Source of the DNA: Geomonas propionica
GTDB taxonomy: Bacteria; Desulfobacterota; Desulfuromonadia; Geobacterales; Geobacteraceae
Assembly (NCBI RefSeq): GCF_016458235.1
Contig: NZ_JAEMHK010000009.1
Location: 62,001 to 126,000, forward strand
Reading direction: 5' to 3'
DNA length: 64,000 nucleotides
Position 1 is the stretch's first letter, and every line of letters starts with the position of its first letter. The notes beneath the pieces are model-generated. The model saw only the letters and a list, made by a program, of their open reading frames with translations, did no database searches and was not told the origin of the DNA. Shown here piece by piece: positions 8,681-18,010 of this stretch. The position numbers and the translations under genes were made by a program.

Positions 8681-9811
8681 ATGAACAGCAGGAAGATGAT
8701 TATCGCAGCGCTGTGCGCCGTACCCCTGAGTGTGCTCCCCGTAGTGGCCGGAGCCGTCGAGACCGACAGGATCACCGTCGAGGACCCCTCAACTGGGACC
8801 GTTAAGTTCAAAGTCACCTCCGATGGTAACGTGACCGCCGCCCAGTACAACGGAGACGGTGCCAAGCTCGCCAACGTCGCCCACTTCAAAGGGGCCTGGA
8901 GCTCCGCCACCGTCTACGCCAAAGACGACTGCGTTTCCTACGGCGGCAGCACCTATATCGCTCTCCAGGCGAGCACCAACGCGCAGCCCGATGTCTCCGC
9001 CACAAGCTGGAGCGTGATGGCACAAAAAGGCGCTGCAGGAGCCGACGGCGCGGCCGGCGCTACCGGTGCCACCGGCCCCCAGGGTCCGCAGGGCATCCAA
9101 GGGCCTCAGGGACCGGCCGGCTCTCCCGATACCCAGACCGACATCCTGAACAAGATTAAGACCCAGACCTCCGGTGCCGTACTTACGGTCCAGCAGGCTT
9201 CTGGTGAACTAGGGACCAACAACAAGTTCTCCATCAAGGATCCTTCTGGCGTCGACAAGATTGCCTTTACACCTGACGGTGTGCTCCGGGTCGACAGCTA
9301 CGGCATTTCCCCGCAGATGATCCTTACTTCCGCCACCGACACCGCTGGACAAGCCCCCAGCTTTATCGGGCGCAAGGCACGCGGCACCCTGACAGCGCCG
9401 ACAGCGACGCAAGCCGGCGATAACCTCTTCACCCTTAGCGGGATTGGTCACAATGGCACTACATATCCGGTCGCTTCTACGGCGATCATGATGCCTGCCC
9501 GCGAGAACTTCACTACCACCGCCAAAGGTGCAGATATCGCCTTCCTGACAACTGCGCCCGGCACCACGAGTCGCACCGAAAAGTTTCGCGTTACAGGCGA
9601 AGGCAATGTTGGCATAGGCGTGACCACCCCGGCGCAAAAGCTCGAGGTAAATGGCGGTATCCGCCTCAATACCGTCACCGCCAAACCGACCTGCAGCAGC
9701 ACCATCAGGGGCACCTTCTGGGTCGCCCAGGGCGCTACCGGCGTGGCGGACACCGTCGAAGTCTGCGTGAAGGACGCCGCTGACGCGTATTCCTGGAAGA
9801 CACTCTACTAG
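8681..9811 (+). CDS. Secreted collagen-like repeat protein
   Basis: This 376-residue protein has a signal peptide (MNSRKMIIAALCAVPLSVLP...GAVE). Next come a short beta segment (TDRITVEDPSTGTVKF) and a carbohydrate-binding-like unit (FKGAWSSATVYAKDDCVSYG, then GSTYIALQASTNAQPD). About 11 Gly-X-Y triplets (residues about 113-146, including GPQGPQGIQGPQGP) follow. The C-terminal half looks like a phage-tail-fibre or adhesin head: FRVTGEGNVGIG, then QKLEVNGGIRL. The overall layout (binding unit, collagen stalk, trimeric-type head) suggests a surface fibre or adhesin; that is inference. AAGGAG lies six bases before the ATG. It follows the protease gene in the same direction and ends at a strong terminator. 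Confidence 0.85.
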   Translation: MNSRKMIIAALCAVPLSVLPVVAGAVETDRITVEDPSTGTVKFKVTSDGNVTAAQYNGDGAKLANVAHFKGAWSSATVYAKDDCVSYGGSTYIALQASTNAQPDVSATSWSVMAQKGAAGADGAAGATGATGPQGPQGIQGPQGPAGSPDTQTDILNKIKTQTSGAVLTVQQASGELGTNNKFSIKDPSGVDKIAFTPDGVLRVDSYGISPQMILTSATDTAGQAPSFIGRKARGTLTAPTATQAGDNLFTLSGIGHNGTTYPVASTAIMMPARENFTTTAKGADIAFLTTAPGTTSRTEKFRVTGEGNVGIGVTTPAQKLEVNGGIRLNTVTAKPTCSSTIRGTFWVAQGATGVADTVEVCVKDAADAYSWKTLY

Positions 9812-9830
9812 ACCTGAAAAGACTCAAAGC

Positions 9831-9877
9831 AAACGAGAAGGGGTGACACTTGATGTGTCACCCCTTCTCGTTTTTTT
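9831..9877. terminator. Strong terminator between the collagen-like gene and the polysaccharide locus
   Basis: A perfect 19 bp stem (AAACGAGAAGGGGTGACAC and its complement) with a five-base loop is followed by seven T residues on the plus strand. It lies between converging genes and its stem reads the same way from both sides, so it probably also stops the minus-strand operon ending at 9912, although the T-run on that side is weak. Confidence 0.93.
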
Positions 9878-9911
9878 GACTAATGGAAGCTATTGTGGCA
9901 GCTGTTTGCTG

Positions 9912-12900
9912 CTATGCCGTCTTCTTTACGTCCCTCTTCAGCAGCTTCCCAAGCACCTGCTCGACCTTGGCCTTTAGAGCCTGCTGTGAGAAGTTGCCTT
10001 CGACGTAGTTGCGACTCTCCTCTCGAATAGTCTCCCACAGTTCCTGGTCCCTGTGTAACGTCAATACCGCTGTGCTGAATTCATGCGCGCTGTCCGCTAT
10101 GGCAACGCTTTTGCCGTTGGTCAGGCCGATGCCCTCGGCGCCGACCGAGGTGGTTACCACTGGCACGCCGTAATTCGCCGCCTCAAGTACCTTCCCCTTG
10201 ATGCCGGCCCCGAAACGCAGCGGGGCGATATAGACGAGCGCCTTCTCAAAGAGCGGGCGAAGATCGTCGACAAATCCCGTGAAGGTCACGTGACTGAGGT
10301 CGAGGCCTTTCAATTCGTGGTGCGAGACGGCGCCTGCCACGGTAAGAGTGAGGTCCGGGATCTCGATCAGCAGGAGGGGAAGTATCTCCTGGATGAAGTA
10401 GCGTAGCGCGTCGACGTTAGGGGGATGGGTTCCCCCGACGAAGAGGAGGCCGCTTCTTTGGGAGAACGGTGTCGACGACGGCGTCGTATCCTGAATCGGA
10501 AGCGGTATAACCTCCACATCGGCACCGGGCATTTCCGTTAGGATGATGTCGCGCTCCACCGGGCTATGGATGCCGATAATGTCGCAGTTGCGAAAGAGAT
10601 AGAACTCCCGCTCCTTTATCTTCTGTAGTTGAGCGGGGGAGCCCCCTTCCTGCTCGAAGCGCCTCTGCTCCCGCAGGAACTCCAGGTCCGGGTCGTGGTA
10701 GATCACCTTGGGTATGTGCCTGCGCACCGCATCGATGAACTTGATGGAGATGTGGTTGCGGGTCAAGATAGCGCCGTCGAAGTAGCTGCCGAACTCCGAG
10801 AGGTAGGCCTCGAAGTCGTGGTAGCCAAGTATCACCTCCACCCCCATCTGCTGCAGCTCGTCGGTGTACGGCTGGTGTGCGTAAAGGTTTTCCGGCCAGA
10901 ACACCACCTTGTAGTCGAGCGCCACCAGCGCCCGCAGCAGGCTGTACATGAAGAAGGAGCCGGCGTCCCTGTCGTACATCGGGACGTAGTGGTCGATGAC
11001 CAGAAGGGTCTTGCGGAACCGGCTCCTGTCGCGGGCCTGGAACACGTGCTGGCCGTTGGGGAAGTGGTCGCGCGGCAACACATCCTGCCAGCGTTCGAGG
11101 AATTTTTGCTTGTTCGTCTCCTGGTAGGATTTGATCCCGGATCCCACATCCTTGCCGTGTGAGACACCTTCGAAGTGCACCACCACCGACTTGGGCTGGA
11201 ACACGACGCGGTACCCTAGACTGCGCGCCTGGAAGGCAAGGTCGGTGTCCTCGAAATAGGCGGGGACGTAGCGCTCGTCGAAGCCGCCGGTCTTTTCCCA
11301 GAGCTCCCGGCGCACCATGAGGCTTGCGCCGGAGAGGTAATCGGCGTCCTTTATGTAGTTATAGTCAGATTTCTCCGGGTCGTCGCGCCAGCCGAAGTTC
11401 CAGCCCGAGGCGTCCTGCCAGATTATGCCGCCCGCCTCCTGAAGCATGCCGTCCGGGTAGACGAGCTTGGAGCCCGCGATGCCGACAGAGGAATCCCGTT
11501 CCATCAGCTCGACCATGGGGGCGAGCCAATCCTGTTGAACGTTGGTGTCGTTGTTTAAGAAGAGCAGGTACTTTCCCTTGGTGTGCTTGGCGGCTTCGTT
11601 GCAATTGCGCAGGAAGCCGAGGTTGGTTTCGTGTCTGACCACACGCACGTTCTGCACCAGGTCCGCGATGTGGCAGGTTTCGTCGCTGGAGAGATCGTCG
11701 GCTATGATGACCTCGTAGGGAACACTCCCTGATTGCTTGATGATGGAGGCGAGGCAGGAGTGGGTGAAGGACCACTGGTTGTGCACTGGGATAATGATGG
11801 ACACCAGCGGCTGGTCGCAGAGCGGCAGCGAAAGCGGCGCGGCCGGGTCGAGGCTGCCGTGTAGTATCTCGGGGTGGAACTGGGTAGAGGGGGATGTCCT
11901 TCCGACGAAGTAGGTGACGCCGCCGGCCAGCCCCTGCAGGTCGCCTTTCTTCAGGTAGCCCCAGGCCAGCTTTAGGGTATCGCGATTGACGGCACCGAGC
12001 ACGGTCCTCGGGTGGCGCAGGATGTTCAGGGCCAGCTTCAGGAAAACCAACACCGAGCCGGCTTTCAGCAGATCGTAGACATACCGCAGAGGCTGCGTGA
12101 CGCGCCAACTCAGGGAGTTCAAAAGTGCCTCGACCTGTTCGCCCTTTGACTTTGCTTCCTCTGCCTTCTCCAGCGCCAGGCTCTTTTGGCCGTCCAATTC
12201 TGATCGCAGCACGGCAATCTCCTTGACCAAAACTTCCAGCTCGGACTGCAGCTCAAGGCTCCTATCCGCCAGGCCCGGCTGCAATGCACAGCGCGCGGAA
12301 CTGGCGACGATGGCCTCCAGTGAGCCGACGACCCACCTGAGGTGCTTCAGGCTGGGAGCGGGGGCAGCGCTACCGCTTTCCTGCTGCGTGAGTTGCAGGA
12401 TATAACCCACCGCTTCGCGCCTGATACATTCCCTGTCGAAGTTGGAGAATGAGGAGCCGAAGCGGTAGACCGCTAGCAGGTCGAGGTAGCGCTGCAACCC
12501 CTTGAACAGTTCCGCGTCGTCCTGCGCGTTCATGACGGCGTTGGAGCGTCCCTGCCAGTAGGTCCGATGGTAGTACCACTGTCTGGTCAGCCGCTCGGAA
12601 GGGATCTTGTGGAAGATCACCGCATCGGCGGCGCAGGCGATCTTCAGCCCGGCTGCTTCGATCTTGCGGCACAATCCCACCTCCTCGTTGGAGAGCAGGC
12701 ATTTAGCCACCCTGCCGAGGTCCGTGGGGAAGGTCCCAATGCGCTGGAAGACCTCTCTCTTGAAGGCGATGTTGGCTCCCCACGGGTACTCGTGCGGCCC
12801 TTTGAAGAAACCGGTTTCGGCGGCAGCCGGAAATTCGTTGATGGTAAGAAAGCCGTGCCAGTCGCCGGTGAGCCACTCCGGCACCGGGCCGGGCCAGATG

Positions 12901-13265
12901 GGGCGGATCGGCCCGCCCGCCGCTGCAACTGCGGGGTCGGCGAAGACCTTGGCGATCTCCCGCAGGTAGTTGGTCGGGGCGGCTATGTCATCGTCAGTGA
13001 AAACGACGATCTCCCCCCGGGCATTGAGAATGCCGGTGTTTCGGGCAAAGGAGAGGCCTTGGTTCGGTTCAAGAAGATAACGGATGGTGATGCTGGAGGA
13101 GGCGGCCAGCGACTCGACAACGGAGCGGGTGTCGTCGGAGGAGTTGTTATCGACCACCAGGATTTCAAAGTCAGGGGACGGGAAATCCTGCGCTTGCAGG
13201 TCCACGATGGAATCCTTGAGCAGGGCGGATCGATTGTAGGTACATACGACGACAGATATCTTCAT
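9912..13265 (-). CDS. Three-domain glycosyltransferase (GT2-GT2-GT4)
   Basis: The protein has 1117 residues from the ATG of MKISVVVCTYNR; the open frame continues to a TTG at 13313 without a better start. Domain 1 (about 1-260) is a GT2 enzyme with VVDNNSSDD and FTDDDIAA. A short coiled coil (about 335-380) ends in LNSLSWRVTQPLR, a motif shared with other proteins of this locus. Domain 2 (about 485-700) is a second GT2 with SIIIPVHN, LFLNNDT and FEDTDLAFQARSLGYRV. Domain 3 (about 750-1117) is a GT4-type enzyme with FVGGTHPPNVDALRYF and PLRFGAGIKGKVLEAANYGV. Such fusions probably add several sugars to a lipid-linked polysaccharide at the cytoplasmic face. It is the last gene of the minus-strand locus, 90 bases after the AlgJ/AlgX-like gene. 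Sugar donors cannot be predicted. Confidence 0.92.
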   Translation of the reverse strand: MKISVVVCTYNRSALLKDSIVDLQAQDFPSPDFEILVVDNNSSDDTRSVVESLAASSSITIRYLLEPNQGLSFARNTGILNARGEIVVFTDDDIAAPTNYLREIAKVFADPAVAAAGGPIRPIWPGPVPEWLTGDWHGFLTINEFPAAAETGFFKGPHEYPWGANIAFKREVFQRIGTFPTDLGRVAKCLLSNEEVGLCRKIEAAGLKIACAADAVIFHKIPSERLTRQWYYHRTYWQGRSNAVMNAQDDAELFKGLQRYLDLLAVYRFGSSFSNFDRECIRREAVGYILQLTQQESGSAAPAPSLKHLRWVVGSLEAIVASSARCALQPGLADRSLELQSELEVLVKEIAVLRSELDGQKSLALEKAEEAKSKGEQVEALLNSLSWRVTQPLRYVYDLLKAGSVLVFLKLALNILRHPRTVLGAVNRDTLKLAWGYLKKGDLQGLAGGVTYFVGRTSPSTQFHPEILHGSLDPAAPLSLPLCDQPLVSIIIPVHNQWSFTHSCLASIIKQSGSVPYEVIIADDLSSDETCHIADLVQNVRVVRHETNLGFLRNCNEAAKHTKGKYLLFLNNDTNVQQDWLAPMVELMERDSSVGIAGSKLVYPDGMLQEAGGIIWQDASGWNFGWRDDPEKSDYNYIKDADYLSGASLMVRRELWEKTGGFDERYVPAYFEDTDLAFQARSLGYRVVFQPKSVVVHFEGVSHGKDVGSGIKSYQETNKQKFLERWQDVLPRDHFPNGQHVFQARDRSRFRKTLLVIDHYVPMYDRDAGSFFMYSLLRALVALDYKVVFWPENLYAHQPYTDELQQMGVEVILGYHDFEAYLSEFGSYFDGAILTRNHISIKFIDAVRRHIPKVIYHDPDLEFLREQRRFEQEGGSPAQLQKIKEREFYLFRNCDIIGIHSPVERDIILTEMPGADVEVIPLPIQDTTPSSTPFSQRSGLLFVGGTHPPNVDALRYFIQEILPLLLIEIPDLTLTVAGAVSHHELKGLDLSHVTFTGFVDDLRPLFEKALVYIAPLRFGAGIKGKVLEAANYGVPVVTTSVGAEGIGLTNGKSVAIADSAHEFSTAVLTLHRDQELWETIREESRNYVEGNFSQQALKAKVEQVLGKLLKRDVKKTA

Positions 13266-13355
13266 TGATAAACCACTGATGTCAGGTAGATGGAGGATTG
13301 CGCCGTTGGCCAAAATACATCATAGATGCGGGCCGTGCAAGGTGTTTAGCTCACG

Positions 13356-16103
13356 TCACGGGCGGATCACCGGCACTTTGCGCCAGCCGGTCTGGGATTC
13401 GGTGTACTCCCGCACGGTGAAGCACCAGATCGCCAGTTTTTTGCCGGCCATGTTGTCCTTCCTGCGCGCGAGCTCGACGCGCGCCGGTGTCGCACCGGAG
13501 CCGCGTACGCCAACGAGGTCGAGGCGCAGCCCCAGCTCTGCTGCGAGGTTCTCGAGTAGCCCGGCGTCCCTGGCATGCATGTCGCCGCCGGAGTGGAAGA
13601 TGAGTGTGTGGCTGTCACCCAGGAGCACGATCGGACTGTTGCGATCCGGCTGCGGAGCTGGAGAGATGCGAGTCACAGTAACCGTTTCGCTGGCCGCACC
13701 GCTCCCGTCGCCCAGGTCGCCCGCCACCTGCACGCTTTCCTTGTTCCTGGCAAACTGCTGCTTCTCGAGCCCCTGGTACCACGGGCGGGAGGCGATCTTC
13801 TCCTTAAGGGCACGCGCCACGGCCGCTATGCCGATCGGCGACCAGTGCGTGTCCTTTTGCAGAAAGAGGGGGGGGGAGCCGCTTTTGCGCGCTTCGAGGA
13901 AGAGCTTGGTTACGTCCAGGCAGTCAATCCCCGCCTTGCCCAATAACTGCAGGAACTGCTGGTGTGACGAGTCCCAGCGCCCCACCTGGCCGGCGTTGAT
14001 TCCCGGTACCAATTTGTCGGGGTAGACATGGGCCTTCGCTGGCACCGGCACCAGGATCAGTTCTATGCCGGCGCGGTCCAACTGCTGCTTGAAGTCCGCG
14101 ATTGCCGCAAGCGGGTCGCGGCTGTCCGGCTTTCCGGCGAGACTGGTGTTCTGGGCGGCGTCACCCCAGAACTCACCCTTGCCGATATGGTTCAGCTCCT
14201 GGCGTGAGAAGAGCCACCCCTCCACGCCAGCGACGGCCCTTCCTTCCTCCTTGGCGGCGTTCAGCTCCGCCACCCGCTTCAGAAACAATGCTTTCGCATC
14301 GCCTGCAGGAACCGGCAGGGCGCCTTTGTCATCCAGTTTCCGATTAACTGCAGCGGCGAGGGAGGGGGCGGGGGATGCCGCTTCGGTTGTTGCCGTTGCG
14401 GCTGGTTTCGCTGCGGCAGCCGCCCCTGCGACACCATCGTCGGGCTGTGCCAGCCAGAAGATGTCGAGCAGCATGGTCGCCTCGTTTTGCAGCTCGCTGC
14501 GCTGGTAGCTGCCGTACTTCTTCTCAACCTGCGCCCAGGGACGCAGTTTCAAGCTGACCCGCTCGCCCCGACGATAACGCGTGGCGGGCGTGAGGGCATC
14601 GTTACGCATGCCCCAGGCGAAAACGACGATCTGGCCGGTGGGGAAGGGTTTGCCGCCGGAGGTCACCTGCTTCAGGTGCATGGCGATGACGGCGTCCTTG
14701 TATGCAGTGCTCCCCGGGCGGGGCGGCCGCGTGATCTCTTCTATGATCCCTTCGACCTGCACCCCGTCCGGCGCCTCCTTGGCTGCGTCGACGGCGCGCA
14801 GCGCTGCCGCCGGTTTTTCGGCCCCTGCACGCCTGCCCACGCCGAGGTCGACCAGCTTCCAATCCCCGAGTGCGAGTTCGCGCGCGGCGAATTCGTAGAC
14901 CACTACCTTTTTCCCGGCCAGCCGGTCCTCGCCCCGTTTCAGCTCCTTCCCAAGCTGTTGCCGCGTGGAGAAAGAGCCCTTGTCGTTAATCACTATGGCG
15001 TCAACCGGGCGGCGCAACTGGAAGCTCAACTGTTCCACCAAGCCGCTTCCGGTGCCCCAGCCCATGCCGTCGAGCGAGAAGATGTTGGCGTAGCTGTCAC
15101 CGAGGAAGAGAATGTCAGCGTCGCGCGAGGCGGACCAGGGGGCGCCGTCCGGCTGCCGTACCTGGTGCAGCGCCACGCGCTGCTTGCCGTAATCGGCAGC
15201 GGTCTTCAGCATCGCAGCCAGGTCGCCCCTGTTCTCTGCAGAACTCGCGACCCGCGTGTAGGGAGCCGGGGCAAGCTGTTGCAGCAGCTTGTTCTTTTGC
15301 AGATAAGCAGCGAGCTGCCGTGCCACCAACTCGCTGCCGGATGGGGTCCAGTGGGTGTCCCGCTTCAGGAACAGATCGTCCTTCCCCTTGGCCTGGAGCA
15401 GCAAGGGCGCAGGGTCGAGCACGCGCACTCCCTGCGCTTCAAGCCGGCGCACGAACTCAGGAAAGGAAGGGTTCTGCAGCGGGGCCGCCGGTTTATCGTA
15501 GCGGCTGGAAAAGTACTCGGGGTAGATGCTCGCCTTGGCAGGGGAGGGGAGGACCACCAGTTCGATGCCGCGCCGGGCCAGTTGCTTCTTGAAGTCGATG
15601 ATGGCCTTCACCGGGTCTGGCTGCACATCCCTCCTGGCTTTCAGCACCGCGGGGGCGAGGAAAGGGGCTCCGGTCAGGTAGTCGATGGTGGGGCGGAAAA
15701 AGAGCCAGCCATCCCGCCCGCAGTAGACGTCGCGGCTACCGGCGCCCAGGTTGCCGATCAGGACCTTCTCAACGGCGGGGCCAAGCGCGGAGAGAAGCCA
15801 GGAGTCCTCCTCGATGTTGCTCTCGAACTTCCTTGCGTTTTCGATGGTTTTATCGTTGATCAGTCGCGTCGCCGCAAGGCCGTAACCCACACCGCTGTGC
15901 TTGGCATGAAGCCTTTCCAGATCGAAGGATTGTTCTTGATATGAGAAAGCGGCCAGCGACTTTTGCAGCGAGGGGGCTTCGAAGATGTACTGAAAGAGCG
16001 GCACCGCGGCGATGGTGCAGACGAAGGCAAGCAGCAGAAACCATTTCACCGCAGCGTTTACCTCGGTGCTTTCTATGCCGGTTCCCGCCTTATTCTTGGA
16101 CAT
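13356..16103 (-). CDS. Membrane-anchored protein with two AlgJ/AlgX-like SGNH acetyltransferase domains
   Basis: The protein has 915 residues with one N-terminal membrane segment (WFLLLAFVCTIAAVPLFQYI). The rest is predicted periplasmic. Two AlgJ/AlgX-like SGNH domains are present, at about 110-400 and 630-910. Each has its own full set of motifs: GWLFF/GWLFS, an F-K-x-Q-L-x-R-x-G-I-E-L segment, DTHWTPSG and DTHWSPIG, and the nucleophile motifs FLGDSYAN and LLGDSHT. Between them lie a beta-rich stretch and an Ala/Pro linker. AlgJ/AlgX-type proteins take acyl groups delivered by an MBOAT protein and O-acetylate exopolysaccharide in the periplasm. The MBOAT gene is immediately upstream in the operon. 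The start MSKNKAG was chosen because GGGAG is nine bases ahead; an in-frame codon at 16127 is less likely. Most AlgJ/AlgX proteins have one such domain, so the duplication is unusual. Confidence 0.87.
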   Translation of the reverse strand: MSKNKAGTGIESTEVNAAVKWFLLLAFVCTIAAVPLFQYIFEAPSLQKSLAAFSYQEQSFDLERLHAKHSGVGYGLAATRLINDKTIENARKFESNIEEDSWLLSALGPAVEKVLIGNLGAGSRDVYCGRDGWLFFRPTIDYLTGAPFLAPAVLKARRDVQPDPVKAIIDFKKQLARRGIELVVLPSPAKASIYPEYFSSRYDKPAAPLQNPSFPEFVRRLEAQGVRVLDPAPLLLQAKGKDDLFLKRDTHWTPSGSELVARQLAAYLQKNKLLQQLAPAPYTRVASSAENRGDLAAMLKTAADYGKQRVALHQVRQPDGAPWSASRDADILFLGDSYANIFSLDGMGWGTGSGLVEQLSFQLRRPVDAIVINDKGSFSTRQQLGKELKRGEDRLAGKKVVVYEFAARELALGDWKLVDLGVGRRAGAEKPAAALRAVDAAKEAPDGVQVEGIIEEITRPPRPGSTAYKDAVIAMHLKQVTSGGKPFPTGQIVVFAWGMRNDALTPATRYRRGERVSLKLRPWAQVEKKYGSYQRSELQNEATMLLDIFWLAQPDDGVAGAAAAAKPAATATTEAASPAPSLAAAVNRKLDDKGALPVPAGDAKALFLKRVAELNAAKEEGRAVAGVEGWLFSRQELNHIGKGEFWGDAAQNTSLAGKPDSRDPLAAIADFKQQLDRAGIELILVPVPAKAHVYPDKLVPGINAGQVGRWDSSHQQFLQLLGKAGIDCLDVTKLFLEARKSGSPPLFLQKDTHWSPIGIAAVARALKEKIASRPWYQGLEKQQFARNKESVQVAGDLGDGSGAASETVTVTRISPAPQPDRNSPIVLLGDSHTLIFHSGGDMHARDAGLLENLAAELGLRLDLVGVRGSGATPARVELARRKDNMAGKKLAIWCFTVREYTESQTGWRKVPVIRP

Positions 16104-16136
16104 TGCAGTAACTCCCGAAAAAAACATGAACCGTTA

Positions 16137-16250
16137 GCCATGGAGAAAATCTGAGAACTTCTGAGAAAAACAAGACGGGAACCGGGCGTGACCTTTTCAC
16201 GGACATACGCTTTTGGTTCTCTCAGACTTCCTCAGATCTTCTCCGTGGCC
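16137..16250. repeat. Intergenic inverted repeat (GGAGAA-CTGAG family)
   Basis: The left arm CCATGGAGAAAATCTGAGAA and the right arm CTCAGATCTTCTCCGTGG face each other across ~110 bp in the gap between the MBOAT and AlgJ/AlgX-like genes. The pattern is a second MITE-like family, distinct from the GTTACGCAAAG family. It lies inside an operon and could affect mRNA processing or expression ratio. Confidence 0.65.
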
Positions 16251-16257
16251 CAAGGTC

Positions 16258-17757
16258 TTAAAAAGCCGCGTAGATAAAGGGGCTGTGGGCCTTGGTTACC
16301 AAGGTCGCTATGCTGATCAGCAGCAGGACGTAGCACCAGGTCGCTTTCCTCCAGGTCAGGGCGCGGGTGAAGTCCCAGGTCTGCGGTGCGCTCCAGACCA
16401 GCACCGCGGCCGCGGCCACAGTCAACAGGTAGTAGGGCTGGTAGATCACTCCTGCCACGAGGTCGGTGCCTGCCGTTTTGGGGGCCAGCCCGAACAAGCT
16501 GCCGAAATAGCCGAAGGCGGAGCCGAGGTCGGCGGCGCGGAAAAAGACCCAGGCCAGCGATATCGGCACGAAGGTGCAACAGACGCGGAGGGCTTTGGGC
16601 CACTTCCAGTAGGCGCTCTTCTTGGTTCTCAGCTGCTCCAGAGCCAGCAAAATCCCATGCATCGCCCCCCAGGCCGCGAAGGTCCAGCCTGCGCCGTGCC
16701 AGATGCCGCAGATGGTGAAGACCACGACGCTGCTGGCGATGGCCGGATAGTTGTAGCGGAACTTCTCGCGCACCATGCGCTCACGGACCCGGTCCGTCAA
16801 GAGCATGTAGTTGAGCGGAGTGAAGAGGTAGTCCCGCAGCCAGGTGGAGAGGGAGATGTGCCAGCGCCGCCAGAAATCGGCGAAGGAATCGGCGTGATAG
16901 GGCGAGTCGAAATTTTTGGAGATGACGAAGCCGAACATGAGGCAGACGCCGATGGCCATGTCTGAATAGGCGCTGAAGTCGAAATAAATCTGCATGGTGT
17001 AGGCGAAGAGTCCGTACCAGGCGTCTAATGTGCTCAGCGTCGCCGCGTTGAAGCAGGTGTCTGCCACTTTGCCGCACGTGTCCGCAAGCAGGACCTTCTT
17101 CGCCAAACCGAGGCACATGAAAGAGGTGCCGCGGGCGAACTTTTCGGAGGTGTGGATGCGGGAAGCAAGCTGCGCCGCCACCTCCCGGTAGCGCACGATG
17201 GGGCCGGCGATCAGCTGTGGGAACAACGAGACGTAGCAGGCGAAATCGGCGAAGTTGCGGGTGGCGCGCACGCTTCCCTGCCAGACGTCGATGGTGTAGC
17301 TCACTGTTTTGAACACGTAGAAGCTGATACCGAGCGGGAGCGCGATGCGGAAGAGGCCCTCCACCTGCAGGTGGTCCAGGCCGAGCGTCACGAGGAGCGC
17401 GTTCAGGTTCTCCAGGCCGAAGTTAAAGTACTTGAAAAAGCCGAGCAGCGACAGGTTGGCGACTATGGAGAGCCAGAAGGCCGCTTTCTGCCTCAGGCTT
17501 ACCGGGGCCTCGTCGTCCAGCAGGGGTAGCTCTTTCGTGGCAGGATCACCCGGCCGGCGTGCCATGATGACGGCGCAGAAGTAGGAGATCGCCGTCGAAG
17601 CGAAGAGGAGCAGGGTGAAGTACGGGTTGGCCCAGCCATAGAAGAAGTAGCTGAGCCCGGTCAGCGCCAGATTGCGGCCGCGCGCGGGCGTGAGGTAGTA
17701 CAAAAGGAGCGCCGCGGGCAGGAACACGAACAGGAAAATGTACGAACTGAAAAGCAT
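16258..17757 (-). CDS. MBOAT family acyltransferase (AlgI/DltB-like)
   Basis: This 499-residue polytopic inner-membrane protein has the usual AlgI length and layout. It opens with MLFSSYIFLFVFLPAALLLYY and SYFFYGWANPYF, and later has YFDFSAYSDMAIG and FWRRWHISLSTWLRDYL. The catalytic histidine region is ICGIWHGAGWTFAAWGAMHG. MBOAT proteins of this kind move an acyl group across the membrane for attachment to polysaccharide (AlgI) or teichoic acid (DltB). Its neighbours are an acyl carrier protein gene 8 bases upstream and an AlgJ/AlgX-like gene downstream. That order suggests the carrier protein is the cytoplasmic acyl donor, as DltC is for DltB; this is inference. AGGAAG sits before the ATG. 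Confidence 0.94.
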   Translation of the reverse strand: MLFSSYIFLFVFLPAALLLYYLTPARGRNLALTGLSYFFYGWANPYFTLLLFASTAISYFCAVIMARRPGDPATKELPLLDDEAPVSLRQKAAFWLSIVANLSLLGFFKYFNFGLENLNALLVTLGLDHLQVEGLFRIALPLGISFYVFKTVSYTIDVWQGSVRATRNFADFACYVSLFPQLIAGPIVRYREVAAQLASRIHTSEKFARGTSFMCLGLAKKVLLADTCGKVADTCFNAATLSTLDAWYGLFAYTMQIYFDFSAYSDMAIGVCLMFGFVISKNFDSPYHADSFADFWRRWHISLSTWLRDYLFTPLNYMLLTDRVRERMVREKFRYNYPAIASSVVVFTICGIWHGAGWTFAAWGAMHGILLALEQLRTKKSAYWKWPKALRVCCTFVPISLAWVFFRAADLGSAFGYFGSLFGLAPKTAGTDLVAGVIYQPYYLLTVAAAAVLVWSAPQTWDFTRALTWRKATWCYVLLLISIATLVTKAHSPFIYAAF

Positions 17758-17765
17758 CCGGCTTC

Positions 17766-18008
17766 CTAGCCTTTCTCCGCCAGTTTCCTGTCGATCAGGT
17801 CGACCAGTTCGCCGACGTCCTTGAGAACTCTTGTGTCCTTCAGGTTGAACCTGACGTTGAAGGCCATCTCCACCGCCACGATGAGGTTGGTGTGGGAGAG
17901 CGAATCCCAGCCGTCGACGTCGTCAGCGGTCGTCGCCCTGGTGATCTGAAGCGACTCTTCGTCGAAGACCTCGCAGAAGATGCCGTTCAAGGTAGTCATG
18001 GTATCCAT
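17766..18008 (-). CDS. Stand-alone acyl carrier protein (DltC-like position)
   Basis: This 80-residue acidic protein has the carrier-protein signature GWDSLSHTNL, whose serine (about residue 36) would carry 4'-phosphopantetheine. It lies two bases after the stop of the AcsA-like gene and eight bases before the MBOAT gene, so it is almost certainly translated with them. GGAGGA, inside the end of the previous gene, is its ribosome binding site; a second ATG at codon 4 is also possible. It is not next to fatty acid synthesis genes, so a dedicated role in carrying an acyl group to the MBOAT protein is likely. Confidence 0.93.
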   Translation of the reverse strand: MDTMTTLNGIFCEVFDEESLQITRATTADDVDGWDSLSHTNLIVAVEMAFNVRFNLKDTRVLKDVGELVDLIDRKLAEKG

Positions 18009-18010
18009 CG

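Noticed and set aside
14487-15944. 485-codon plus-strand frame opposite the AlgJ/AlgX-like gene
   Set aside because: Antisense to a protein with two intact SGNH motif sets; no domain seen.
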